A stretch of DNA of 64,000 nucleotides from assembly GCA_019638845.1 (NCBI GenBank), contig JAHBSZ010000005.1, positions 62,001 through 126,000 on the forward strand. The letters are read 5' to 3'. Source of the DNA: Salinibacterium sp. GTDB lineage: Bacteria > Actinomycetota > Actinomycetes > Actinomycetales > Microbacteriaceae. Position numbers and translations under genes: made by a program. The notes under the pieces are model-generated. The model worked only from the letters and a program-made list of their open reading frames with translations, had not been told where the DNA came from and did not search any database. Each line of letters opens with the position of its first letter. The first letter of the stretch is position 1. This document shows, piece by piece, positions 56,405 to 64,000 of the stretch.

Positions 56405-57397
56405 TTAGCGTACGCCCAGCCGCCACACGGTGCGCTGGGTGTACGCGTCTTGCGGCTGTAGGACAATTGACGGCCAGTCTGGCAGCGAGGGCGAGTCGGG
56501 CACCCGATGTGGCTCAAGACAGATCCCCTTGCCGGGGGAATGTTGCGCCCCGCGACGTCCGATTGATTCCGCAATGCGATTGCCGGTGTAGACCTGCAGC
56601 GTGGGCTCCGTGGTTGAGATCTCGAGCGTCCTGCCGCTCCTCGGATCCCACAAGCGCGCCACCGGACCGACAGCACGATCGAGCACGTAGGTGCTGTCAA
56701 TGCCGGGCCAAGGCTCACTACCCCCCAATGGCAAGTCGTCTCCGATGCGGCGCTCGGTGCGGAAGTCATATGGGGTACCCGCCACAGGCACGACTCCGCC
56801 ACGAGGCAGCAGCCTGTCGTCGGCGCCGAGAATAGCGCTGGCCTCGATGGCGAGCACATGGTCCACTATCGATCCGCTCGCGTCCCCGCTCAGGTTGATG
56901 TAGGAGTGGTTGACCAGATTCACCGGGGTCGGGGCATCCGTCGTCGCATGGAATTGGAAATCGACCTCATCCGACTCATTTAGTCGGTACGTAGATGCGA
57001 TCGAGAGGGTTCCGGGATAGCCCTCCTCACCCGCCGGACTCACGTAGCGGAAAGTCACGCTTTGCGCGTCCTCAGCCTGCTCGACGCTCCATTCGACGCG
57101 ATCGAGAGCGCGCGTGGGACCACCGTGGAGATGGGTCGACCCCTCGTTGGGCGTAACACGGAAGTCAAGTCCACCACCCACGAAGCGCGCGTCAGCGAGG
57201 CGACCTGCGACGCGACCGACCGTCGCCCCGAAATACGGGCCGGGATCGTTGCGGTACTCCTGCTCGGAAGTATGTCCGAGAACTACGTTGCCGGGCACGC
57301 CGTCGCGATCCCGGGCCATCAACTCGACCAGTCGGGCACCGAAGGTCGAGAGCAGCACTGATGTACCACGGTCATTGCTCAGAGCGACGAGGGCCAT
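56405..57397 (-). CDS. galM: Aldose 1-epimerase
   Basis: A 330-residue GalM-fold protein. The catalytic His is in VNLVNHSYINLSG, another His is in STHLHGG, and the catalytic Glu is in ICLEPHRVPD. It interconverts alpha and beta anomers of aldoses such as glucose, galactose or xylose. It starts 3 bases after the ROK gene stop, so the two are co-transcribed away from the oxidoreductase-xylAB unit. Confidence 0.95.
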   Translation of the reverse strand: MALVALSNDRGTSVLLSTFGARLVELMARDRDGVPGNVVLGHTSEQEYRNDPGPYFGATVGRVAGRLADARFVGGGLDFRVTPNEGSTHLHGGPTRALDRVEWSVEQAEDAQSVTFRYVSPAGEEGYPGTLSIASTYRLNESDEVDFQFHATTDAPTPVNLVNHSYINLSGDASGSIVDHVLAIEASAILGADDRLLPRGGVVPVAGTPYDFRTERRIGDDLPLGGSEPWPGIDSTYVLDRAVGPVARLWDPRSGRTLEISTTEPTLQVYTGNRIAESIGRRGAQHSPGKGICLEPHRVPDSPSLPDWPSIVLQPQDAYTQRTVWRLGVR

Positions 57398-57400
57398 CAG

Positions 57401-58672
57401 CTACATCTCGACCGAAGCGACTGGAAGCAGCGATGACTCTGCGACGACGTCGTAACCGGTCGGATCGCGCAGAAGTGCACCGAAGGCTAGTTCGGCGGCA
57501 CCCACTAACAGAATATTGTCGCGCAACTCTGGGCGCCTTATCTTCACTGCCGCATACTGCGGAGCGAGGGACTCTTGGGCGACAACGCGACGCAACCGCT
57601 CGGGTTCCGCATCAAGCAGGGATCCGAGGAATCCACCGAGCACGATGAGGTCCGGATTGAAAATCGTGACCATGCTGCCGAGTGCTGTTCCGAGGGCACG
57701 CACCTGGCGGTCGATCTCATCCTGCGCCTCGGGCGACCGGGGGGCTGCGAGGACCTCGTCAAGCCTCAGGACGTCGCGACCTTCAAGACCGAGGCTACGG
57801 AGCAAATCGTCGCGGCTTACCTCCGATTCCAGCGTGCCCTGAAGTCCTGCGGAGTCGCGCTTCCCTCCGCTGCGAATCCGGAAGTGTCCAAGCTCACCCG
57901 CAAAGCCCATCGCCCCCTTCAGCATGATCCCACCCGACACGACGCCACCACCGATACCGCTCGCTCCGCCGTTGAGGTACAGCGTGCTGCCAACGTGGGC
58001 CCCGCCGCCGAACACGGTCTCGGCAAGCACACCGAGGTGGGCGTCGTTAGCTGCCCAGACGGGCAGGCCGGTCTCCTCAGCGAGAACGCGCGCGAGTGGC
58101 TCCTGCCGCCAACCGAGGTGGGGCGCAAGAGCGACGGACCCGTCAATATCGTCAGTTAGACCGGGGACGGCGACACCGATACCCACGATCCGCGCGTCCG
58201 CAGGGAGCATCGCCTGAATCCCCTCAATGATCGCCTTAGTGATCTTAACCGCACGCCGCATGGTCGGGGCTTCATCGGTCTCGTAGCGGATAGTGCGCTG
58301 CAGCTGGCCGCCTAGGCTCACAACACCGACCGTGATGGCATCGATCTCCGGATTGACGGCGATTGCGAGGATCCGACCGCTGGGGTGCAGCGACATGCTG
58401 GGGCGGCCCACAGATTTCTTGGAGCCCTCATCGCTGCCGTTGGCCTCGACGACAAGCCCACGATCGATGAGCTCGTTGACGAGGATCGTGATGGTCGACC
58501 TGTTAAGCCCGCTGGCCGCAGCCAGGTCGCTGCGATAGAGCGGACCGTCGTGGTGAATGCGAGTGAGAATCGTGGACAGGTTGTGCACGCGGAGACTATC
58601 GAGGTTCGAGCCGAGTGTCTTACGGAAGCGATCGGGGACAGTTCCGTCTACTGCTTCGTCGGATATCGACAC
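57401..58672 (-). CDS. ROK family transcriptional regulator (XylR/NagC type)
   Basis: A 423-residue protein from GTG 58672, with GGAG 5 bases upstream; the longer open frame to 58738 has no better start. The N-terminal winged HTH (about 20-80) includes HDGPLYRSDLAAASGLNRSTITILVNEL. The ROK domain has VGIGVAVPGL, NDAHLGVLAE, the GELGHFRI strand and LIVLGGFLG. The Cys ligands of the usual CxCGxxGCxE zinc motif are replaced (AGLQGTLE). It probably represses the divergent xyl genes in the absence of sugar. Confidence 0.9.
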   Translation of the reverse strand: MSISDEAVDGTVPDRFRKTLGSNLDSLRVHNLSTILTRIHHDGPLYRSDLAAASGLNRSTITILVNELIDRGLVVEANGSDEGSKKSVGRPSMSLHPSGRILAIAVNPEIDAITVGVVSLGGQLQRTIRYETDEAPTMRRAVKITKAIIEGIQAMLPADARIVGIGVAVPGLTDDIDGSVALAPHLGWRQEPLARVLAEETGLPVWAANDAHLGVLAETVFGGGAHVGSTLYLNGGASGIGGGVVSGGIMLKGAMGFAGELGHFRIRSGGKRDSAGLQGTLESEVSRDDLLRSLGLEGRDVLRLDEVLAAPRSPEAQDEIDRQVRALGTALGSMVTIFNPDLIVLGGFLGSLLDAEPERLRRVVAQESLAPQYAAVKIRRPELRDNILLVGAAELAFGALLRDPTGYDVVAESSLLPVASVEM

Positions 58673-58756
58673 CTTTGCTCCGCATCCCTGTGAACAATTC
58701 CACCCTGCACTGGCAGCCTTCGCAGAAAACAATACCATCCGATATTTATTTCATGC

Positions 58757-58786
58757 TTGCCACAAATGAGCGTTCACGGGTAACAT
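58757..58786 (+). promoter_or_regulatory. Leaderless promoter of the oxidoreductase-xylA unit
   Basis: TTGCCA (58757-58762) and TAACAT (58781-58786), separated by 18 bases. The -10 ends 7 bases before the ATG at 58794, so the transcript should start at or next to the start codon. The 121-base divergent gap with the ROK gene is where its operator should be. No clear palindrome was found. Confidence 0.6.
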
Positions 58787-58793
58787 CACCTGC

Positions 58794-59870
58794 ATGGCCA
58801 ACAACGTCCCGCCCTCCACAGGTACGCTCATTCGAGCAGCGATCGTAGGATATGGGCTGTCTGGTCGTGTTTTTCACTCCCCGTTCCTCGAGTCGGACAG
58901 TAACTTTGAACTCGCGGCAATTGTTACCGGAGATGACGCTAGGCGCGCTCAGGCCTCGGGGGAGCATCGAAATGCGCGTATTTATCAAAGCTTTGAGGAA
59001 TTAGAGTCATCAGGCGAGTCGTTCGACCTTATTGTGTTGGCCGGACCACCTGACACCCATCGCGAACTCGCTCTCAAAGCACTCGCAATGGGGGCCGCGG
59101 TCATTGTCGACAAGCCCTTCGTCGCCTCGACCGAGGATGCCCAGCTCCTCATCGACGCCGCAACCGTCGCCGGTCGACCGCTCATGGTCTTCCACAACCG
59201 TCGCTGGGACGGCGACTTCGTCACCATTCAGTCACTGATTCGCAGTGGGCGTCTTGGTGATGTGTTCCACTTCGAATCAAATTTCGAGCACTGGTCACCG
59301 ACAACCACCCCAGGTTGGAAAGACCAACTCCCCGCCTCGCGCGCCGGGGGTGTTGCGTGGGATCTTGGTAGCCACCTCGTCGACCAAGCTCTGGTGCTCT
59401 TCGGCCCGACCGCATCGGTGACATCACGGTTGCGCACGGTCCGCGAGGGCGGCGGCAATGATGACCACGCCGAAATCCACATAGTCCACGAATCCGGCGT
59501 CGTCTCCCGACTGCTGATGAGTCGGTTGAGTGACGGCCATGGACCGCGTTTCCGCTTGCTCGGCACCCGTGGATCCTTCATCTCGTTCGGCCTTGACCCG
59601 CAAGAACCCGCGCTCGATGCAGGCGCACTGCCCACCGACGAGGGATTCGGGACGGTCTCGCCGCAGAACTACGGCACCCTCACCGAGCACACCGCGGGCG
59701 GCAGCATCACATCACAAATCCCCACAGAACCGGGCGACTACGCCGAGTTCTACCGGAGGGTCGCTGCTGCCGTCCGTGGCACGGGGCCGGAGCCGGTCCG
59801 CCCCGAGGAGGCGCTCGACGTTGTCGCCGTGCTCGAGCTGGCCACCCGCACTCCCACAAACGCTAACTAG
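58794..59870 (+). CDS. Gfo/Idh/MocA family oxidoreductase
   Basis: A 358-residue NAD(P)-dependent oxidoreductase. It has the nucleotide-binding GYGLSGRVFHSPFL, the cofactor/catalytic loop DKPFVASTED, and the GGVAWDLGSHLVDQAL helix with a conserved His for catalysis. It belongs to the YdgJ/YhhX-like group, in which the nucleotide-loop sequence YGLSG is typical. It probably oxidises or reduces a sugar. It is the first gene of the unit with xylA and xylB and is divergent from the ROK regulator. Confidence 0.92.
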   Translation: MANNVPPSTGTLIRAAIVGYGLSGRVFHSPFLESDSNFELAAIVTGDDARRAQASGEHRNARIYQSFEELESSGESFDLIVLAGPPDTHRELALKALAMGAAVIVDKPFVASTEDAQLLIDAATVAGRPLMVFHNRRWDGDFVTIQSLIRSGRLGDVFHFESNFEHWSPTTTPGWKDQLPASRAGGVAWDLGSHLVDQALVLFGPTASVTSRLRTVREGGGNDDHAEIHIVHESGVVSRLLMSRLSDGHGPRFRLLGTRGSFISFGLDPQEPALDAGALPTDEGFGTVSPQNYGTLTEHTAGGSITSQIPTEPGDYAEFYRRVAAAVRGTGPEPVRPEEALDVVAVLELATRTPTNAN

Positions 59871-59924
59871 CCCCGTCTGTCTAATACTCCCCAACCAGTC
59901 ACCACCACAACCAAGGAAACCACA

Positions 59925-61115
59925 ATGGCACTCACGCCCACCCCCGCCGACAAGTTCTCCTTCGGACTGTGGACGATCGGATACAACGGGGCCGATCCGT
60001 TCGGCGGACCCACTCGTGCGCCGCTCGACGTAGTGCACGCCGTCGAGAAGCTCGCCGAGCTCGGAGCATACGGCCTCACCTTCCACGACGACGACCTGTT
60101 CGCGTTCGGGTCTACCGACGCCGAGCGCCAGAAGCAGATCGACCGCCTCAAGCAGGTTCTCGCCGACACCGGACTGATCATCCCCATGGTGACGACCAAC
60201 CTGTTTAGCGCGCCCGTCTTCAAAGACGGGGGCTTCACATCGAACGACCGCGGCGTACGTCGCTTCGCCATGCGCAAGGCCATGCGTCAACTCGAGCTCG
60301 GAGTCGAGCTCGGCGCGAAGACTTTCGTCATGTGGGGTGGCCGCGAGGGCGCCGAGTATGACGCCGCCAAAGACATCCGCCAGGCCCTTGAGCGCTACCG
60401 CGAAGCTCTCAACGTGTTCGGCGACTACGTGACCGACAAGGGCTACGACATCCGGTTCGCGATCGAGCCCAAGCCCAACGAGCCCCGCGGTGACATCCTG
60501 CTTCCCACGGTCGGTCACGCTATGGCCTTCATCGAGACCCTCGAGCGCCCGGAACTTTTCGGACTCAACCCCGAGGTCGGCCATGAACAGATGGCCGGGC
60601 TGAACTTTGCCGCCGGAATCGCGCAGGCGCTCTACCAGGGCAAGCTCTTCCACATCGACCTGAACGGCCAGCGCGGCATCAAGTACGACCAAGACCTCGT
60701 CTTCGGGCACGGCGACCTGCACAACGCCTTCGCGCTTGTCGACCTGCTCGAGAACGGTGGCCCGCAGGGTGGTCGCTCCTACGACGGGCCGCGTCACTTC
60801 GACTACAAGCCGAGCCGCACGGAGGACGAGACCGGTGTCTGGGATTCCGCAGCCGCGAACATGCGCACCTATCTGTTCCTCAAGGAGCGGGCCGCCGCGT
60901 TCCGCGCAGATCCCGAGGTACAGGAGGCTCTCGTCGCTTCGCGCGTTCCCGAACTGTCGGTGCCGACGCTCGCCGAGGGGGAGACCTACGACGACCTGCT
61001 CGCCGACCGTGCATCGTTCGAGGACTTCGACCACCAGGCCTACTTCGACGGCAAGGGTTTCGGGTTCGTGCGTCTGCAGCAGCTCGCCACCGAGCACCTG
61101 CTCGGCGCACGCTGA
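59925..61115 (+). CDS. xylA: Xylose isomerase
   Basis: A 396-residue class I xylose isomerase. Active-site segments are H54 in [18 protein letters not shown] with the Glu and Lys metal and substrate ligands, [11 protein letters not shown], and HIDLNGQRG. The closing [10 protein letters not shown] is also present. It converts D-xylose to D-xylulose. AAGGAAA precedes the ATG. It is followed by xylB after a 125-base gap that has strong inverted repeats. Confidence 0.98.
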   Translation: MALTPTPADKFSFGLWTIGYNGADPFGGPTRAPLDVVHAVEKLAELGAYGLTFHDDDLFAFGSTDAERQKQIDRLKQVLADTGLIIPMVTTNLFSAPVFKDGGFTSNDRGVRRFAMRKAMRQLELGVELGAKTFVMWGGREGAEYDAAKDIRQALERYREALNVFGDYVTDKGYDIRFAIEPKPNEPRGDILLPTVGHAMAFIETLERPELFGLNPEVGHEQMAGLNFAAGIAQALYQGKLFHIDLNGQRGIKYDQDLVFGHGDLHNAFALVDLLENGGPQGGRSYDGPRHFDYKPSRTEDETGVWDSAAANMRTYLFLKERAAAFRADPEVQEALVASRVPELSVPTLAEGETYDDLLADRASFEDFDHQAYFDGKGFGFVRLQQLATEHLLGAR

Positions 61116-61134
61116 CACAGTCTGTCGATGTCGA

Positions 61135-61221
61135 TAACTCAGGACAAACGGCCTGAGTCGGTATGCCCTCGCCCGGATTTGCTGGGCGTCGGGAACCAAC
61201 CCGCGCCCGTCTCCTGAGTTA
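61135..61221. repeat. Inverted repeats in the xylA-xylB gap
   Basis: TAACTCAGGA (61135-61144) and TCCTGAGTTA (61212-61221) are perfect 10-base inverted copies. A further CCTGAGT at 61152-61158 pairs with the 5' copy as ACTCAGG-N8-CCTGAGT. The set could be operator half sites or mutually exclusive mRNA hairpins ahead of xylB; the downstream copy ends 8 bases before the AAAGG ribosome-binding site. Confidence 0.6.
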
Positions 61222-61240
61222 CCAACACGAAAGGTCACCG

Positions 61241-62620
61241 ATGACGCTCGTCGCCGGGGTCGACTCGTCGACCCAGTCCTGCAAGGTCGTCATCGTGGAT
61301 GCCGCAACCGGGGCCACTGTGCGCTCGGGCCGCGCTCCGCACCCCGCCGGCACCGAGGTCGACCCCGAGGCCTGGTGGGTGGCGCTCCACACCGCCATCA
61401 CCGACGCCGGCGGGCTCGACGACGTGGCGGCGATCTCCGTGGGCGGACAGCAGCACGGCATGGTCGTGCTCGACCATGCCGGTCGCGTTATCAGGCCCGC
61501 CCTACTGTGGAACGACACTCGGTCGGCGGCTGCAGCCGAGCAGCTCGCCACCGAGATCCCCGACATCGTCGACCGCACAGGCTCGCGACCCGTCGCGAGC
61601 TTCACGTCGACGAAGCTGCGCTGGCTACGCGACGCCGAGCCGGTCAACGCCGAGAATGTCGCGGCAGTCGCCCTCCCCCACGACTGGCTGACCTGGCGCC
61701 TGCGCGGGTTCGGGCCAGAGAATCCGCGACTCGACGCCCTCACCACGGATCGCTCGGATGCGAGCGGCACGGGCTACTGGAATCCCACGACCGGCGACTA
61801 CGACCTCGACGTGCTCGGGCTCGCCCTCGGGCATCAGGCAATCGTGCCGCGGGTGCTCGGCCCGGGCGACCGTGCCGGGCTCGCCGGTGAGCTCATCGTC
61901 GGCGTCGGCGCTGGCGACAACGCGGGCGCCGCGCTCGGCTTGGGCGCGGTGGCCGGAGATGTCGTCGTGTCGATCGGCACGAGCGGCACCGTGTTCGCGG
62001 TTACTGAATCCCCGACCCGCGACGCCTCGGGTACAGTCGCCGGATTCGCCGACGCGAGCGGGTTGTTCCTCCCCCTCGTCGCCACCCTCAACGCCGCGCG
62101 CGTACTCGACTCGATCGCTGGGCTTCTCGGAGTTGACCATTCCGGCCTCGGCGACCTTGCTCGTGAGGCGGAGCCCGGCGCCGACGGACTCGTACTGAAG
62201 CCCTACTTCGAGGGCGAGCGCACGCCCAATCTTCCGGATGCCACGGCCACCCTCTTCGGGATGACCCTCGCTTCGAGTACCCGCCCGAACCTCGCGCGCG
62301 CAGCGATCGAGGGGCTGCTGTGCGGCCTCGCCGATGGCTTGGACGCTCTTCGCGCACAGGGTGTCGACGCGCGCAGGATCCTACTCATCGGCGGTGCCGC
62401 GCAGAATCCGGCGGTCGCGGCCATCGCCGCGCAGGTCTTCGCGGAGCCTGTGGTGGTTCCGCAGCCGGGAGAGTACGTCGCGCTCGGCGCCGCAGCCCAG
62501 GCCGCGTGGGCCCTCAACGGCGTGCGCCCGACCTGGCTAGTGCCGCTGGCTGCCGAACCTGCGGTCGACTTCCGCAGCGTCATCCGTGAGCAATATCGAC
62601 ATGCAGGACACAGCAGCTAG
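61241..62620 (+). CDS. xylB: Xylulokinase
   Basis: A 459-residue FGGY kinase from ATG 61241 (AAAGG upstream). It has the start [16 protein letters not shown], the [13 protein letters not shown] segment, the catalytic-type [13 protein letters not shown] and the C-terminal [11 protein letters not shown]. It makes xylulose-5-phosphate. It overlaps the converging oxidoreductase gene by 4 bases at the 3' end. The actinobacterial XylB is shorter than the E. coli form. Confidence 0.97.
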   Translation: MTLVAGVDSSTQSCKVVIVDAATGATVRSGRAPHPAGTEVDPEAWWVALHTAITDAGGLDDVAAISVGGQQHGMVVLDHAGRVIRPALLWNDTRSAAAAEQLATEIPDIVDRTGSRPVASFTSTKLRWLRDAEPVNAENVAAVALPHDWLTWRLRGFGPENPRLDALTTDRSDASGTGYWNPTTGDYDLDVLGLALGHQAIVPRVLGPGDRAGLAGELIVGVGAGDNAGAALGLGAVAGDVVVSIGTSGTVFAVTESPTRDASGTVAGFADASGLFLPLVATLNAARVLDSIAGLLGVDHSGLGDLAREAEPGADGLVLKPYFEGERTPNLPDATATLFGMTLASSTRPNLARAAIEGLLCGLADGLDALRAQGVDARRILLIGGAAQNPAVAAIAAQVFAEPVVVPQPGEYVALGAAAQAAWALNGVRPTWLVPLAAEPAVDFRSVIREQYRHAGHSS

Positions 62621-63741
62621 ACGGCTAACCACGCACTCCCGTTGGCCGAACTAGCTTCCACTGCGGCGAGCACGCGCTGTACCTGGAGCCCGTCAGCAAA
62701 CGAGGGAGTCGGCTGGGTTCCCGATGTAATGCCGTCGACGAAGTCCTTCACCTGGTTCGAGAATCCATGCTCGTACCCGAGGATGTGGCCTGGCGGCCAC
62801 CATGCGTCGATGTACGGATGCACTGCCTCGGTGACGGAAATCGAGGTGAAGCCGCGCTCGCCTTCGGGCGCTGTCGCGTCGTAGTAGTTCAGCGAGTTCA
62901 TGTTCTCCAGGTCGAAGGAGATCGCCCCCTCCGAGCCCGACACCTCCACGCGCAGGGCGTTCTTGCGTCCGGTAGCGAACCGAGTCGCCTCGAAATTCGC
63001 CAGCACGCCGGTATCGAATCTCCCGGTGAACAGCGCGAGATCGTCTACGGTCACGGGCGCGGTCCCCCCACCAGGCGCTGAGCGCTCGGGTACGAGGGTT
63101 TCGATGATGCCCGACACCTGGGTCAGGCGCGAGCCGGTGATGAACTGGGACAGGTCAACGGCGTGCGCACCGATATCACCGAGGGCGCCGGAGCCCGCAC
63201 GTGACTTGTCGAGGCGCCAGACGAAGGGCGCGTTCGGATCGGCGAGCCAGTCCTGCAGATAGCTCGCGCGCACCTGGTAGATGCGGCCGAGCCTGCCGGA
63301 GGCGACGAGGTCGCGGGCGAAGGTCGCTGCGGGAACGCGGCGGAATGTGAACCCGGTCATGGCGAAGACTCCGCGGGCGGCGGCCCGGGTCGCGGCATCC
63401 GTCATCGCTTCTGCTTCGGCGACGGTGTTCGCGAGCGGCTTCTCGCAGAGAACGTGCTTGCCCGCGTCGAGCGCGGCGATGGCGATCTCGGCGTGCGAGT
63501 CGCCGGGGGTCACGATGTCGACGATGTCGATGTCGTCCCGCTCGATCGCTTCACGCCAGTCGGTGGCCGTCGAGTTCCAGCCCCATTGTGAGGCGGAGGC
63601 TTCCACGTTCGAACGCCCGACGACAAGTTCCATGACGGGCTGGGCATCCAGGTCGAAGAAGTGCGGGGCTACACGCCAGCCCTGGGAATGGGCCGCGCCC
63701 ATGAAACCGTGGCCGATCATCGCAACAGTGAGGGTGTTCAT
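62617..63741 (-). CDS. Gfo/Idh/MocA family oxidoreductase 2
   Basis: A 374-residue NAD(P)-dependent protein. The nucleotide-binding region is [15 protein letters not shown], the catalytic [11 protein letters not shown] is present, and the [17 protein letters not shown] helix carries the conserved Asp and His. A long C-terminal region has [14 protein letters not shown]. It belongs to the dehydrogenase group seen beside sugar ABC importers; the exact substrate is unknown. It follows the substrate-binding protein gene, from which a terminator separates it. Confidence 0.93.
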   Translation of the reverse strand: MNTLTVAMIGHGFMGAAHSQGWRVAPHFFDLDAQPVMELVVGRSNVEASASQWGWNSTATDWREAIERDDIDIVDIVTPGDSHAEIAIAALDAGKHVLCEKPLANTVAEAEAMTDAATRAAARGVFAMTGFTFRRVPAATFARDLVASGRLGRIYQVRASYLQDWLADPNAPFVWRLDKSRAGSGALGDIGAHAVDLSQFITGSRLTQVSGIIETLVPERSAPGGGTAPVTVDDLALFTGRFDTGVLANFEATRFATGRKNALRVEVSGSEGAISFDLENMNSLNYYDATAPEGERGFTSISVTEAVHPYIDAWWPPGHILGYEHGFSNQVKDFVDGITSGTQPTPSFADGLQVQRVLAAVEASSANGSAWLAV

Positions 63742-63768
63742 GATTCCTAAACGGTAGTGGGATGAGAA

Positions 63769-63799
63769 AGGCCGGTCGGGGCAGTCCCCCGACCGGCCT
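63769..63799 (-). terminator. Terminator of the sugar-binding protein gene
   Basis: A 13-bp perfect stem (63769-63781 with 63787-63799) and a 5-base loop, 16 bases after the reverse-strand stop at 63815. On that strand it is followed by TTTCTC. Genes downstream probably have their own promoter or depend on read-through. Confidence 0.8.
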
Positions 63800-63814
63800 C
63801 ACTGTGCCGACGAA

Positions 63815-64000
63815 TTAGCCCTTTGCGGCTGCCTCGAGGGTGGGGTTGTTGGCGTACGCCTGAACTGCGTTGTCCTTGGTCACGACGACCGGGGCGAGCA
63901 GGTAGGACGGAACGACCTTTACACCGTTGTCGTAGGACGTGGTGTCGTTGATCTCGGAAACGGCCTTGCCAGCCTGCAGCTCCTTGACCATGTCAACTGC
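63815..64000 (-). CDS. Sugar ABC transporter substrate-binding protein, C-terminal end only
   Basis: The last 61 residues are present; the start is beyond position 64000. The segment has the sequence [15 protein letters not shown] and the sugar-binder ending [22 protein letters not shown], typical of the ChvE/XylF-type binding proteins for xylose, glucose or galactose. It stops with TAA. It probably begins an importer beyond the window that supplies the xyl cluster. Confidence 0.85.
   Translation of the reverse strand, partial: AVDMVKELQAGKAVSEINDTTSYDNGVKVVPSYLLAPVVVTKDNAVQAYANNPTLEAAAKG

Noticed and set aside
59712-61238. 508-residue reverse-strand open frame opposite xylA
   Set aside because: It is a shadow of xylA; the forward frame has all active-site residues.

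Overview
The window is about 64 kb of high-GC (roughly 62-64 percent) actinobacterial chromosome. The best fit is a member of the Microbacteriaceae. This rests on the GuaB3-GuaA purine genes, a 6C small RNA, Mqo, a DUF222 HNH endonuclease, a Tad-type ATPase and a stand-alone MurE with a non-canonical specificity motif. No transposase, integrase, phage gene or CRISPR array was seen. Most genes sit in short operons with 4-base ATGA/GTGA/TTGA overlaps, and several promoters look leaderless.

Region 1 (1-8.1 kb) holds a glycerophosphodiesterase (cut by the window edge), small membrane proteins, a Bax inhibitor-1 family protein, an SGNH-like protein without the usual catalytic residues, a lipoprotein with an HExxH protease motif, a translationally coupled pair of dynamin-like membrane GTPases, and a VapBC toxin-antitoxin pair.

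Region 2 (8.1-17.4 kb) holds a five-gene reverse-strand run KhtT-KhtU-SURF1-DUF3817-GuaA. It is followed by GuaB3, a PatB-type C-S lyase and an orphan TadA/TadB pair.

Region 3 (17.4-25.6 kb) begins with a 6C regulatory RNA divergent from acetyl-CoA synthetase. A DUF4177-RidA-MurE operon is then divergent from a class A penicillin-binding protein and a metallophosphoesterase; a tRNA-Pro follows.

Region 4 (25.6-46.4 kb) is housekeeping: tdk, an orphan response regulator, mqo, ugd, vanZ-like, asd, lysC, recR, dnaX, a DUF305/YHYH lipoprotein pair, ackA-pta, the SRP RNA, tRNA-Ser, a HerA-like ATPase, a PAP2 phosphatase and a Bcr/CflA exporter. An HNH endonuclease gene separates lysC from asd, and four genes separate the SRP RNA from dnaX.

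Region 5 (46.4-56.4 kb) is the most unusual part. One forward operon carries a ribose-type ABC importer with two permeases, then a GMC oxidoreductase, a gluconate-2-dehydrogenase subunit-3-like protein without a signal peptide, an isochorismatase-like cysteine hydrolase, an aldo/keto reductase and a GlcG/HbpS-like protein. It looks like an import-and-oxidise pathway for an unknown substrate.

Region 6 (56.4-64 kb) is an aldose cluster: galM and a ROK repressor divergent from a Gfo/Idh/MocA oxidoreductase, xylA and xylB, then a second oxidoreductase and the end of a sugar-binding protein gene. Together regions 5 and 6 form an accessory sugar or polyol catabolic island beside a conserved core.
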